Source: Staphylococcus pseudintermedius (GTDB lineage Bacteria; Bacillota; Bacilli; Staphylococcales; Staphylococcaceae). Taken from it: a stretch of DNA of 64,000 nucleotides. The number at the start of each line of letters is the position of its first letter. Within the stretch, counting starts at the first letter, position 1. Made by a program: the position numbers and the translations under genes. The stretch covers positions 21,018-85,017 of the forward strand of contig NZ_MLGE02000012.1 of the NCBI RefSeq assembly GCF_001792775.2, read 5' to 3'. This document shows positions 1 through 8,756 of the stretch, piece by piece. The notes beneath the pieces were generated by a model. It saw only the letters and a program-made list of their open reading frames with translations, was not told the DNA's origin and did no database searches.

Positions 1-840
1 TGTTAAACCAGCCGCACCCATGTCTTGAATACCGACAAGTTCGTCATAAGTAATCGCTTCTAAAGTGGCTTCCATTAATTTTTTACCAACAAATGGGTCA
101 CCGATTTGAACAGAAGGACGTTTGCTTTCACTTTCTTCAGTGAGCTCTTCTGATGCAAATGTCGCACCATGAATACCGTCACGTCCTGTTTTCAAACCAA
201 CGTAAATGACAGAGTTACCGACACCTTTAGCTGTACCTTTTTGAATCATATCGTGATCAATGACACCGACACACATCGCATTGACAAGTGGATTGCCGTC
301 ATAACGTTCGTCAAATTCGATTTCACCTGCAGTTGTCGGAATACCGATACAGTTACCGTAACCACCAATACCTGCAACGACACCACGTAATAAACGACGG
401 TTTGTTTTTTCAGTCAGTTCACCAAAACGTAAGCTGTTCAATAAGTTAATTGGACGCGCACCGATAGAAACAATGTCACGAATAATCCCACCGACACCTG
501 TCGCAGCACCTTGATAAGGTTCAATTGCTGAAGGGTGGTTATGTGATTCCACTTTAAATACAACAGCCTGATTGTCACCAATATCAACTACCCCTGCACC
601 TTCACCAGGCCCCATTAAAACATGTTCACCTGTTGTCGGGAATTGTTTTAAAAATGGTTTAGAATGTTTATATGAACAGTGTTCACTCCACATAACAGAA
701 AAAATACCTGTTTCCGTAAAATTAGGTGTACGTCCTAAAATTTCAGTTACTTTTTCAAATTCTGCATCGCTTAACCCCATGTCACGATATAATTTTTCAA
801 CTTTGACTTCTTCTGCAGTTGGCTCTAAAAATTTAGGCAT
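1..840 (-). CDS. purL: Phosphoribosylformylglycinamidine synthase subunit PurL (partial)
   Basis: Large (synthetase) subunit of FGAM synthase, step 4 of de novo purine synthesis; works with PurQ and PurS, whose genes lie directly upstream. The first 280 codons are present and the gene runs off the left window edge (family length about 730 aa). Visible landmarks are the N-terminal [11 protein letters not shown] motif and the [13 protein letters not shown]/Mg-binding motif, followed by the glycine-rich [11 protein letters not shown] segment. The start ATG at 840 lies inside the end of purQ, an 8-bp overlap indicating translational coupling. Small-type PurL with separate PurS/PurQ is the normal Firmicutes arrangement. 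Confidence 0.97.
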   Translation of the reverse strand, partial: MPKFLEPTAEEVKVEKLYRDMGLSDAEFEKVTEILGRTPNFTETGIFSVMWSEHCSYKHSKPFLKQFPTTGEHVLMGPGEGAGVVDIGDNQAVVFKVESHNHPSAIEPYQGAATGVGGIIRDIVSIGARPINLLNSLRFGELTEKTNRRLLRGVVAGIGGYGNCIGIPTTAGEIEFDERYDGNPLVNAMCVGVIDHDMIQKGTAKGVGNSVIYVGLKTGRDGIHGATFASEELTEESESKRPSVQIGDPFVGKKLMEATLEAITYDELVGIQDMGAAGLT

Positions 841-1504
841 TTTGTTCCCTCCAGCTATTCACCATTGATTCAAATAATTTCACACCACTGTCTGTACCAA
901 GAATGGCCTCTAATGCACGTTCTGGATGTGGCATCATGCCGCAAACATTCCCTGCTTTGTTGACGATTCCAGCAATATCATCATGTGAACCGTTCGGATT
1001 GTCCATATACTTTAAGATGATTTGATTATTGTCGATGAGTTCTTGATAAATCTCTTCTGTACAATAATAATGACCCTCACCATGTGCTACTGGGTAAACA
1101 ACTTCTTCACCTTCACTATAACCTTTCGTAAATGGTGTTTGATTATTCACAATTTTAAGGTGTTCATTTCGACTCACGAATAAATGTGAATCGTTGTGTA
1201 ATAACGCACCTGGTAATAAACCAATTTCCGTTAAAATTTGGAATCCGTTACATACGCCAAGAACGGGCTTTCCTTCATCAGCCAATCTTTTCACTTCTGC
1301 AATAATCGGTGCTACACTTGCCACCGCACCTGAACGTAAGTAGTCACCAAATGAGAAACCACCAGGAATCAATACGCCATCGTACCCTTTTAATGATGTT
1401 TCACGGTAATCGACATAATCCGCATCGACACCTGATTTCAATGCTGCATTATACATATCACGGTCGCAGTTAGAACCTGGGAATCTAAGGACAGCGAACT
1501 TCAT
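833..1504 (-). CDS. purQ: FGAM synthase glutaminase subunit PurQ
   Basis: Class I glutamine amidotransferase subunit (223 aa) that supplies ammonia to PurL. The protein begins [16 protein letters not shown]; the nucleophile cysteine sits in [12 protein letters not shown] (about residue 85) and the His/Glu pair in MMPHPERA near the C terminus. I chose ATG 1504 over a longer in-frame extension because family members start here and because purS stops at 1506. Overlaps purL by 8 bp at its 3' end. Confidence 0.97.
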   Translation of the reverse strand: MKFAVLRFPGSNCDRDMYNAALKSGVDADYVDYRETSLKGYDGVLIPGGFSFGDYLRSGAVASVAPIIAEVKRLADEGKPVLGVCNGFQILTEIGLLPGALLHNDSHLFVSRNEHLKIVNNQTPFTKGYSEGEEVVYPVAHGEGHYYCTEEIYQELIDNNQIILKYMDNPNGSHDDIAGIVNKAGNVCGMMPHPERALEAILGTDSGVKLFESMVNSWREQNA

Positions 1505-1505
1505 A

Positions 1506-1766
1506 TTATTGATTCTCCTTTTCATCCAAAACTTTGTAACTATATTCTTCAATCACTGTATTCGCAAATAACTTTTCACTTAAAGTTGTCACAACATTGT
1601 GTACCGCTTCATCAGTTGCTTCATCTACTGTCATGTATAAAACTTTACCAACGCGGATATCATTGACTTGTTCATAACCTAAGTCATGTACAGCGCGAGT
1701 CAACGCTTGACCTTGTGTATCTAAAACTTGTGGTTGTAAAGTGATGTGTAATTCGATTGTTTTCAT
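1506..1766 (-). CDS. purS: FGAM synthase subunit PurS
   Basis: Small 86-aa subunit that bridges PurL and PurQ and is thought to channel ammonia. The length and the pattern of a short beta-alpha protein ([22 protein letters not shown] opening, [11 protein letters not shown] core) match the PurS family. It sits between purC and purQ with 1-2 bp gaps on each side, so it is translated within the pur operon. Confidence 0.95.
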   Translation of the reverse strand: MKTIELHITLQPQVLDTQGQALTRAVHDLGYEQVNDIRVGKVLYMTVDEATDEAVHNVVTTLSEKLFANTVIEEYSYKVLDEKENQ

Positions 1767-1768
1767 GA

Positions 1769-2470
1769 TTAAAGTGCCTCCAATTTATTTAAGAAAGTTT
1801 GGTAAGTATCAATTAAAGATCCTGTATCTTCTCTATAAACATCTTTGTCAAAGTTTTCTTGTGTTGCTTTATCCCAAATACGACATGTATCCGGGGAAAT
1901 TTCATCAGCGAGCAACAATTGACCTTCATGATCAACGCCGAATTCAATTTTAAAATCAACTAATGCTAAGCCCATTTCATCCATTAATTTGATCAATGCT
2001 TGGTTAATGCGTAATGCCTGTTCTTTCAACTGTGCAATCATTGCATCATCCGCAACCCCCAACAGCTTGACATGATCATCAGTAATAAGCGGGTCATTAA
2101 GGTCGTCATTTTTATAGAAAAACTCTACAAACGGATAATCAAACACATGTCCTTTTTCAAATCCGAGACGTTTCGTAATTGAACCCGCTGCAATGTTACG
2201 TACAACAACTTCTAAAGGAACGATGTTGACTGCTTTAACAAGTTGTTCTGTTTCTGAAAGTTGCTCAACAAAATGACTCTCGATACCTTCATTTTTAATG
2301 TATTCAAAGATGCGCGATGTAATTTGATTGTTTAAGCGCCCTTTACCTACCATTGCATCTTTTTTCGCACCATTACCAGCTGTGACTTCATCTTTATATT
2401 CAATTCTCAATACATCCGGTTGTTCTGTTGAAAAAACACGTTTTGCTTTGCCTTCATATAAAAGACTCAT
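1769..2470 (-). CDS. purC: SAICAR synthetase PurC
   Basis: Phosphoribosylaminoimidazole-succinocarboxamide synthase, 233 aa, which condenses CAIR with aspartate using ATP. It begins [13 protein letters not shown], the typical ATP-binding opening, and carries the [13 protein letters not shown] and DFKIEFG motifs of the family; [14 protein letters not shown] is the second SAICAR synthetase signature. The start overlaps the purK stop by 4 bp (ATGA). Confidence 0.97.
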   Translation of the reverse strand: MSLLYEGKAKRVFSTEQPDVLRIEYKDEVTAGNGAKKDAMVGKGRLNNQITSRIFEYIKNEGIESHFVEQLSETEQLVKAVNIVPLEVVVRNIAAGSITKRLGFEKGHVFDYPFVEFFYKNDDLNDPLITDDHVKLLGVADDAMIAQLKEQALRINQALIKLMDEMGLALVDFKIEFGVDHEGQLLLADEISPDTCRIWDKATQENFDKDVYREDTGSLIDTYQTFLNKLEAL

Positions 2471-3600
2471 TTGTATTCGTCTCTCCCTTCAAATTTTACG
2501 ATCAGTTGTTGTTCAGTCTTTGAAACATCATCAGTTAGTATTGTTAAATGCCCCATCTTACGTTCAGGTTTACGTGAAACTTTGCCGTAGAGGTGAACAT
2601 GCCAATCAGGATGTGCAAACAATTCTTTCTCCAACAAATCCAAATCCTTACCTAACAAATTCATCATGATTGCAGGTTTTAACAATTCAATGTGTTCAGG
2701 TAAACGATGGCCTGTCACAGCTAAGATGTGGGTATCAAATTGCGAATAATCACAGGCTTCAATTGAATAATGTCCTGAATTGTGTGGACGTGGCGCAATT
2801 TCATTGACGTACAATTCATTTTGTTGATCAATAAAAAATTCCACTGTAAACGTCCCTACAAAATGTACCGCTTGGGTAATTTTGTCGACTTCACGACGTG
2901 CTTCTTGTTCGTGATTCGCCCGTGCAGGTACAACAGTTTTAAATAATACTTGGTTTCGGTGTTCATTTTCTTGTAATGGGAAATAGACCATTTGCCCTTC
3001 ATTACCGATTGTGACAGTTAAAGACACTTCTTTCGCTAAGTCTAAAAATTGCTCCGCGACACATTCTTGGTTGGCAATCAATTCACGTGCTTCATCTAAT
3101 TGTGCTTCTGAGGTGAGACGGATTTGACCTTTGCCATCATAACCACCAAAACGTGTTTTCAACATGAACGGAAAACCTAATGTCTGTACCGCTTCATCTA
3201 AATCCGCTACAGAAGTCACTTGAACAAATGGCACCACTTTCGTTCCTGCTTGAGCAAGTGTTTGTTTTTCTGTCAAACGGTCTTGCAACAGTTGAATGGC
3301 TTGATAACTTTGTGGCACATTATATTTCGAAACTAATGTTTGGAGCTGTTCCGCCGCGATATTTTCAAACTCATAAGTAATGACATCTGATCGTTCACCT
3401 AATCGCTCTAACGCTGGCATATCATCGTAAGCTGCGTGTATAAATTCATGAGCAACGTAACGACAAGGACACGTTTCATCAGGATCGAGCACAACTACTT
3501 TAAATCCCATTTTTTGTGCGGATTGTGCCATCATTTTTCCCAATTGACCGCCGCCGATAATGCCAACTGTTTGGCCAATTTGCAACTTATTGAAGGTCAT
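2467..3600 (-). CDS. purK: N5-CAIR synthetase PurK
   Basis: ATP-grasp enzyme of 377 aa that carboxylates AIR to N5-CAIR with bicarbonate and ATP; PurE then isomerises the product. The N-terminal [14 protein letters not shown] loop is the family signature and [16 protein letters not shown] is the ATP-grasp loop; [14 protein letters not shown] is the catalytic C-terminal motif. ATG 3600 (MTFNKLQ) is chosen since the longer frame has no ribosome site and would run far into purE. It overlaps the purE end by 14 bp. Confidence 0.96.
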   Translation of the reverse strand: MTFNKLQIGQTVGIIGGGQLGKMMAQSAQKMGFKVVVLDPDETCPCRYVAHEFIHAAYDDMPALERLGERSDVITYEFENIAAEQLQTLVSKYNVPQSYQAIQLLQDRLTEKQTLAQAGTKVVPFVQVTSVADLDEAVQTLGFPFMLKTRFGGYDGKGQIRLTSEAQLDEARELIANQECVAEQFLDLAKEVSLTVTIGNEGQMVYFPLQENEHRNQVLFKTVVPARANHEQEARREVDKITQAVHFVGTFTVEFFIDQQNELYVNEIAPRPHNSGHYSIEACDYSQFDTHILAVTGHRLPEHIELLKPAIMMNLLGKDLDLLEKELFAHPDWHVHLYGKVSRKPERKMGHLTILTDDVSKTEQQLIVKFEGRDEYK

Positions 3601-4069
3601 CTTGCATCGCCTCCACTTTCTCAACAAGCGATTGTTCATATACTTCGAGTTTTCGTTGTACTTCTTGATCGGTCATACCAATCATTCTTGCCGCTAAAAT
3701 GCCTGCGTTTTTCGCCCCTGCTTGACCAATGGCTGTCGTCGCAACGGGTATCCCTCCTGGCATTTGTACAATTGAAAGTAAAGAATCTAGCCCTTTTAAA
3801 CTTTTTGACTCAATCGGTACACCGATGACAGGGAGTGTTGTCATCGAAGCCACCATTCCTGGTAAATGCGCGGCTCCCCCTGCTCCTGCAATAACGACAT
3901 GATATCCATTACTGCGCGCATTTGTGGCAAAATCGACCATCATATGTGGCGTACGATGTGCAGATACTACTTTTTGATCATACGGAATGTTAAATTCTTC
4001 TAACATGGCACATGCTTCTTTCATGACATTCCAGTCTGAAGAACTCCCCATAATGACTGCTACTTTCAC
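3587..4069 (-). CDS. purE: N5-CAIR mutase PurE
   Basis: Class I PurE mutase, 160 aa, converting N5-CAIR to CAIR. The motif IMGSSSDW (phosphate binding) and VVSAHRTP (catalytic His) are visible, as is [14 protein letters not shown]. The start is a GTG at 4069, preceded by AAAGGGTG at good spacing; the longer upstream frame lacks a ribosome site. It is the first gene of a purE-K-C-S-Q-L operon whose members overlap or nearly touch. Confidence 0.95.
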   Translation of the reverse strand: MKVAVIMGSSSDWNVMKEACAMLEEFNIPYDQKVVSAHRTPHMMVDFATNARSNGYHVVIAGAGGAAHLPGMVASMTTLPVIGVPIESKSLKGLDSLLSIVQMPGGIPVATTAIGQAGAKNAGILAARMIGMTDQEVQRKLEVYEQSLVEKVEAMQDDLQ

Positions 4070-4128
4070 AATGAACACCCTTTCAAAAGTTTGAAATACT
4101 ATTCTTAATAGTTGTATATTACAGGTAT

Positions 4129-4157
4129 AGCATAACAAGCTTAAATTGTTTTTTCAA
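4129..4157 (-). promoter_or_regulatory. purE operon promoter
   Basis: On the minus strand there is a TTGAAA -35 (4152-4157), a 17-bp spacer and a TATGCT -10 (4129-4134), 60 bp upstream of the purE GTG. This is the expected place and spacing for a housekeeping sigma-A promoter. Read directly from sequence; no transcript data. Confidence 0.55.
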
Positions 4158-4160
4158 CGC

Positions 4161-4200
4161 AAAAATCGAACTTTAATACTTTTTTAACATCTATATTTCG
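4161..4200. promoter_or_regulatory. Putative PurR box pair upstream of purE
   Basis: A CGAAC half-site at 4167-4171 in an A-rich context and an inverted TTCG at 4197-4200 lie just upstream of the purE -35. PurR of Firmicutes binds two inverted A-rich CGAA elements about this far apart. A further GTTCGAA lies near 4247-4254, next to folD. The match is partial, so this is an inference from position and pattern. Confidence 0.35.
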
Positions 4201-4278
4201 TATTTCAGTTCATTTTTGTTATAATCAAATTGCAATCATTCGTTAATGTTCGAATTATTATGAGGAGGCTAATATTTT

Positions 4279-5136
4279 ATGAGTGCAAAGATTTTAGATG
4301 GCAAGCAAATTGCGAAAGATTATCGTCAAGGTTTACAAGATGAAGTAGAAAGATTGAAAGAACAAGGCTATACACCAAAACTTTCGGTTATTTTAGTTGG
4401 GAATGACGGTGCGAGCCAAAGTTATGTCCGTTCTAAAAAGAAAGCAGCTGAAAAAATCGGCATGATTTCAGAAGTGATTCATTTAGAGGAAAGTACTTCA
4501 GAAGCAGATGTTTTAAAAGAGTTAGATCGTTTGAACCAAGACGATTCAGTTAGTGGTATTTTAGTTCAAGTGCCACTCCCTGATCATGTAGATGAGCAAA
4601 AAGTGCTTGATGCGATTGATCCAGATAAAGATGTCGATGGTTTTCACCCTATCAATATCGGTCGCTTATACTTAGACAATGCACAATTAATTCCTTGTAC
4701 CCCCCTTGGCGTGATGGAATTATTAAAGCACGCTGATATTGAACTTGAAGGAAAAAATGCAGTAGTCATCGGTCGCAGTCATATTGTTGGCCAACCTGTT
4801 GCGAAATTATTACTTCAACAAAATGCAACAGTGACAATTTTACACTCTCGCAGTCAAAATATTAGTGAACATTTAAAACAAGCTGATGTGATTGTTAGCG
4901 CAGTAGGTCGTCCAGGAATGGTGACGAAAGATGACGTGAAACCAGGTGCTGTTGTCATTGATGTCGGCAATACACCAGATGAAAATGGTAAGCTTAAAGG
5001 CGATGTCGAATACGATGAGGTGAAAGAAGTAGCTGGTGCAATTACACCTGTACCTGGGGGTGTAGGTCCAATGACAATCACAATGGTATTGAATAATACG
5101 TTAATCGCTGAAAAAATGCGTCGCGGTATCGAATAA
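4279..5136 (+). CDS. folD: Bifunctional methylenetetrahydrofolate dehydrogenase/cyclohydrolase FolD
   Basis: 285-aa enzyme interconverting 5,10-methylene-THF and 10-formyl-THF, the one-carbon donor for two purine steps. The catalytic [14 protein letters not shown] segment (Tyr and Lys, about residues 50-60), the QVPLPDH motif and the NADP-binding [12 protein letters not shown] loop are present, as is the C-terminal PGGVGPMT signature. A GAGGAGG ribosome site precedes the ATG. It is divergent from the pur operon, and a TATAAT at 4220-4225 is a plausible -10 for it. Confidence 0.97.
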   Translation: MSAKILDGKQIAKDYRQGLQDEVERLKEQGYTPKLSVILVGNDGASQSYVRSKKKAAEKIGMISEVIHLEESTSEADVLKELDRLNQDDSVSGILVQVPLPDHVDEQKVLDAIDPDKDVDGFHPINIGRLYLDNAQLIPCTPLGVMELLKHADIELEGKNAVVIGRSHIVGQPVAKLLLQQNATVTILHSRSQNISEHLKQADVIVSAVGRPGMVTKDDVKPGAVVIDVGNTPDENGKLKGDVEYDEVKEVAGAITPVPGGVGPMTITMVLNNTLIAEKMRRGIE

Positions 5137-5223
5137 TGAGATGAAGGGATAAAAGACAACAATTTTTGATGCGATTGATGCAATGTTTTTGTACCCTAAT
5201 TCATTCTCATTTTCCGATGAACA

Positions 5224-5436
5224 GTCAGGGGCTGGGACACAGACCTTCATATTCATTAAGAAAAAACCGTCAAAATTCATTTTTTAGAATTTGACGGCTT
5301 TTTTCTTAATTAGCGAACGAAAACTAGCACTTATTTTGGCCAGTTTCCGTATATTTACTGCCATGAGTGTTATGCCAAGTTCGCACTCAACATCGCTTTT
5401 TTAACGAACTAGGGGGGCTATGTCCTAGCCTCTGAC
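5224..5436. mobile_element. MITE-like deletion derivative of an IS1182-type element
   Basis: Imperfect terminal inverted repeats begin GTCAGGGGCTGGGACA at 5224 and, read from the other side, GTCAGAGGCTAGGACATAG from 5436. Between them on the minus strand a frame reads like the C-terminal end of a staphylococcal transposase (ECELGITLMAVNIRKLA, ending at TAA 5284-5286). Only the last roughly 35 codons remain, so the element is internally deleted to about 213 bp. The family assignment to IS1182 is from memory of that C-terminal motif. Confidence 0.6.
5258..5305. terminator. Bidirectional terminator inside the IS remnant
   Basis: Arms CCGTCAAAATTC (5267-5278) and GAATTTGACGG (5287-5297), flanked by an A run on the left and a T run on the right, give a hairpin with T tails on both strands. 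It lies between the convergent folD and hmp genes. Confidence 0.7.
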
Positions 5437-5446
5437 AATCTCTTTT

Positions 5447-6592
5447 TTATACAGGTACACTTAAACGCGGTACAAACGTTTCGAAATGGACGCGCTCTTG
5501 TTCCACACCTAATGCTTGTAATGATTTAAGCATCGATTGTAAAAATGCTGTGCCACCACAAACGTAAACTTCTGTATTATCTGAAAGGTACGTTTTTAAT
5601 TCGTCTGCTTCTAAATACCCTTCTCTGTCTCTCAAATGAATGTGTAAATGATTGTTTTTACCTGATGCAGTAATATGCTCAAGCTCAGGTACAAATGCCG
5701 CTGCTGTTTCAGTTGCCGCAACATGAATCATTTGTGCAGATACAGCATCACCTGCAACTTGACGATACATTGAGATGAGTGGCGTAATTCCTACACCTGA
5801 ACCAAGGAATAATTGCGGACGCTCAGGATGATGGATTTTGAAACCACCCACCGGCGCAGATAAGTATAATGTGTCTCCTTCATGAACTTCATCATGTAAT
5901 GCCGTTGATACTTCACCTTCATGTCCTTCATTCACGTCACGTTTAACGCCAAATGTTAAGAAATCTTTGCCACCATCAACAATGGAATAGTGTCGTTTCG
6001 CTTTGTACGGTAATTTTTCACTTTCGATATCGACTGTAATGTATTGTCCTGGTGTGAATTGACTTAAATCTTGTGTTTCAGAAGTGACTGTAAATGCCTT
6101 AATGTCAGGTGTTACTGTCTCAATTTTTGATACTTTAAATGGTTTAAAACCGTCCCAAGCCATGCCTTCATAGATTTCTTTTTCAACCATAATAAATGCG
6201 TCTGCAATTACGCCGTACGCTTTTGCCCAAGTTTGAATGATTGGGTGATTTTCATCAATACCTACGACCTCTTGAATCGCCGCTAGTAAATTTTCTCCTA
6301 CAATAGGATAATGCTCTGGTAATACTTGTAACGCACAATGTTTATAGCCAATTTCTTTCACTACTGGCAAAATCGGTGTTAGATCTTCAATGTTCATCGC
6401 AGCAGCCAATACAGATTGAGCCAGTGCAGTAGATTGGAATCCTTTCTTCTGGTTCGTCTGATTAAACATGTTACGTAATTCAGGGTGTTGGTTAAACATG
6501 CGATGGTAAAAATTAGAAGTTATTGCTGTTCCTTTTTCTTTTAATACCGGTACTGTTTCTAAAATAATCCCTTTTTCTTCTTGCGTTAACAT
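5447..6592 (-). CDS. hmp: Flavohemoglobin Hmp (nitric oxide dioxygenase)
   Basis: 381-aa flavohemoprotein that oxidises NO to nitrate using NAD(P)H and FAD. Residues 1-140 form the globin domain, with the proximal heme His in GYKHCALQVLPEHY (about residue 84). Residues about 150-260 are the FAD domain (AKRHYSIVDG flavin-binding motif) and about 260-381 the NAD domain (FLGSGVGITPLISM, then EVYVCGGTAFLQSM). Length is slightly short of the 390-400 aa typical of the family but all domains are complete. It is transcribed toward folD and probably ends at the terminator in the IS remnant. Confidence 0.95.
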   Translation of the reverse strand: MLTQEEKGIILETVPVLKEKGTAITSNFYHRMFNQHPELRNMFNQTNQKKGFQSTALAQSVLAAAMNIEDLTPILPVVKEIGYKHCALQVLPEHYPIVGENLLAAIQEVVGIDENHPIIQTWAKAYGVIADAFIMVEKEIYEGMAWDGFKPFKVSKIETVTPDIKAFTVTSETQDLSQFTPGQYITVDIESEKLPYKAKRHYSIVDGGKDFLTFGVKRDVNEGHEGEVSTALHDEVHEGDTLYLSAPVGGFKIHHPERPQLFLGSGVGITPLISMYRQVAGDAVSAQMIHVAATETAAAFVPELEHITASGKNNHLHIHLRDREGYLEADELKTYLSDNTEVYVCGGTAFLQSMLKSLQALGVEQERVHFETFVPRLSVPV

Positions 6593-6643
6593 TGATCATC
6601 ACTCCTGTTTAAAGTTTACATTTTATAGTTTATATGAATTGAT

Positions 6644-6657
6644 ATAGCGCGCGCTAT
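6644..6657. promoter_or_regulatory. GC-rich palindrome in the hmp promoter region
   Basis: ATAGCGCGCGCTAT is a perfect 14-bp palindrome in an otherwise AT-rich intergenic region between hmp and the divergent secreted-protein gene. It lies about where the -35 of hmp would be relative to TATAAA-like sequences at about 6622-6635. I read it as a candidate operator; the regulator is not identified. Confidence 0.4.
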
Positions 6658-6819
6658 TAATAAACCGTCTTTACATCAACGCTTTCAATCATTCAATAAA
6701 CTTACAAATTTTTAATCATAATTCGGTCCATAGTAGGATAGCTTATTTTGCTCAAAAATGTATAATACTAATTAATCACACGACATCGAAATCATTGCGT
6801 TGAATGGAGGCCTTATTTT

Positions 6820-7155
6820 ATGAACAAAATACTTCAATCTTTATCAGCACTGGGTGTATCAGCGACACTTGTTTCACCTAATCTTAATGCAGAGGCAACT
6901 ACGAATACTGTTCCCTCTATCAAAGGTGTAGACGATTTAGTCATCAAAGTCGGCGAGGACTACAATCCTTGTGATGGTGTCAAAGCATATGATAAAGAAG
7001 ACGGTGACTTGACTGATAAAATTAAGGTCAATGGACATATTGATACAACGAAACAAGGTATTTATACATTACAATATGAAGTCACTGATTCTGATGGTGC
7101 TATAGAAACGTCATCACGTACCATTAAAGTTGTAGACGCCCCACTTAACGAGTAG
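6820..7155 (+). CDS. Secreted protein with one bacterial Ig-like (DUF5011-type) domain
   Basis: 111-aa protein with an N-terminal hydrophobic segment (residues 5-22) and an Ala-rich likely cleavage region near residue 26, so probably exported. The rest (residues 35-107) is a single Ig-like beta-sandwich of the DUF5011 kind, recognisable from the AYDKEDGDLTDKI, TTKQGIYTLQYEVTDSDG and TIKVVD motifs. No sortase signal or enzyme domain is present, so it is a free secreted Ig-like module of unknown partner. GGAGG precedes the ATG, and a TATAAT lies at 6761-6766. Confidence 0.75.
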   Translation: MNKILQSLSALGVSATLVSPNLNAEATTNTVPSIKGVDDLVIKVGEDYNPCDGVKAYDKEDGDLTDKIKVNGHIDTTKQGIYTLQYEVTDSDGAIETSSRTIKVVDAPLNE

Positions 7156-7261
7156 CTAACAATACAATTATTATAAATGCATAACGTTTTATCATATTTT
7201 GTCGCCAACTTGTCCATTGTTTTATCCTAAGCATCGAAACTGAATCCCATCATCATCCCAC

Positions 7262-7312
7262 ATAGTATATAGAGCAGAACTTACCTTTTCATCATCAGGC
7301 TCTATATACTAT
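7262..7312. repeat. Inverted repeat upstream of qoxA
   Basis: ATAGTATATAGAGC at 7262-7275 is exactly complementary to 7299-7312, with a 23-bp loop. No T run follows on either strand, so it does not look like a classical terminator; function unknown. Confidence 0.6.
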
Positions 7313-7472
7313 CGCACCCTACACTTTTATTTTACACTTTTTTTCACAAACTTTTATTAGTCAATTCCCTAAATTTCAATTCAAAATCCCCTCTGTCTAA
7401 GCCGTAAGAATTTTCTGTTAACAGACGTGAATTTTATTATTTCCCCCTTTTTTCTTCATTAATAAGTAAACA

Positions 7473-7488
7473 TTGTGACATTTCACAA
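7473..7488. promoter_or_regulatory. Rex/Crp-like palindrome upstream of qox
   Basis: TTGTGA-CATT-TCACAA with flanking CA and AA/TG extends the dyad. Rex sites have the same half-sites but usually a 6-bp spacer, so this is only similar. It lies 168 bp upstream of qoxA. A redox or respiratory regulator is the natural guess for a terminal oxidase operon. Confidence 0.35.
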
Positions 7489-7655
7489 AATGTACACATA
7501 ATTTTAATAAATGCCAAAAACGGCGCCATTCCTAGAGTGACAAGGCCTTCTACAATTTGATTTAATTGTTTTTTCAAAAAGCCACTTGTAAATATCCCAT
7601 ATTATTTTAAAATTAATGTAAGCCCTACAATTGTAGTATTAGGAGGTCAAAAAAA

Positions 7656-8756
7656 GTGTCAAAATTAAAGTCTTTGCTTCTTGCATTTGGAACATTGTTT
7701 TTGCTTGCGGGCTGTTCTGATGTAGAAGTTTTAAACGCAAAAGGGCCAATGGCCAGCGACCAAAGATTTTTGATTATCTATTCAATTATCTTTATGGTTG
7801 CCATTGTTGTAGTTGTACTTATTCTTTTCGCGATATTCACTTATAAATACCGCTATAATAATACACGCGAATCTGGTAAAGTACACCACAACGCACTTCT
7901 CGAAACAGTATGGTTCCTTATCCCTGTAATTATCTTAATTGCATTGATGATTCCAACTGTAAAAGCCTTATATCAATATGAGGAACCACCAAAGTCTGAA
8001 GATGACCCTATCGTCATTTATGCAGTAAGTGGTGGATACAAATGGTTCTTCGCTTATCCGGATGAAAAAATTGAGACGGTTAACCATCTTAAAATTCCAA
8101 CTGATCGTCCAGTGACATTCAAACTTCAAGCGATGGATACAATGACAAGTTTCTGGGTTCCACAACTCGGCGGTCAAAAATACGCAATGACTGCGATGAC
8201 TATGGAGTGGACTTATGAAGCACATGAAGAAGGTACATATCGTGGCCGTAACTCAAACTTCAACGGTGAAGGTTTCTCACGTCACACATTTAACGTTGAA
8301 GCTGTGAGCCAAAAAGAGTATGATGCTTGGGTTAAAGAAGCACAATCTAAGAAACAACTCGACCAAGATACATTCGATAAACAACTTCTTCCAATCACTG
8401 AAAATAAGGAATTAACTTTCAGTGGTACACATATGGCATTTGTTGATCCAGCAGCTGATCCAGAATATATTTTCTATGCTTATAAACGATTTAATTATGC
8501 ACCAAAAGATCACAACTTCTATGATGATAAAAAAGGTGTCTTAAGCGAACCGAATAAGCCAGCACGTAAATCTCAAATTACGAATGCCAACTATGAACGC
8601 CATGGTATGAAAGCTGCAATTCTTAAAAATGATCAACCATTTGATAACGAATTCAAAAAAGAGCAAAAACATACTATGGATGAAATGGAATCAATGCATG
8701 AAGGTGCCAAAGACGCTGAGGCACACAAAGATCATAAAAGTGGAGGTGGACATTAA
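7656..8756 (+). CDS. qoxA: Quinol oxidase subunit II QoxA
   Basis: 366-aa lipoprotein subunit II of the menaquinol oxidase, anchoring at the outer face of the membrane. A lipoprotein signal ends at LLAGC (Cys about residue 20), followed by two membrane helices (about residues 40-65 and 80-105) and a cupredoxin-fold domain (about 125-285). As in other quinol oxidases, the Cu-A cysteine ligands are absent. The C terminus is His/Lys/Asp rich. Start is GTG 7656 behind AGGAGGTC. First gene of a tightly overlapping qoxABCD operon. Confidence 0.96.
   Translation: MSKLKSLLLAFGTLFLLAGCSDVEVLNAKGPMASDQRFLIIYSIIFMVAIVVVVLILFAIFTYKYRYNNTRESGKVHHNALLETVWFLIPVIILIALMIPTVKALYQYEEPPKSEDDPIVIYAVSGGYKWFFAYPDEKIETVNHLKIPTDRPVTFKLQAMDTMTSFWVPQLGGQKYAMTAMTMEWTYEAHEEGTYRGRNSNFNGEGFSRHTFNVEAVSQKEYDAWVKEAQSKKQLDQDTFDKQLLPITENKELTFSGTHMAFVDPAADPEYIFYAYKRFNYAPKDHNFYDDKKGVLSEPNKPARKSQITNANYERHGMKAAILKNDQPFDNEFKKEQKHTMDEMESMHEGAKDAEAHKDHKSGGGH

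Larger units (their letters stand above)
7156..7655. other. Gene-free stretch upstream of qoxA with two dyads
   Basis: 500 bp without a convincing ORF. It holds a 14-bp perfect inverted repeat with 23-bp loop (7262-7275 and 7299-7312) lacking a T tail, and the 16-bp interrupted palindrome TTGTGACATTTCACAA at 7473-7488, which resembles Rex or Crp/Fnr-type operators except that the spacer is 4 bp. These are likely parts of qox control. Confidence 0.4.
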
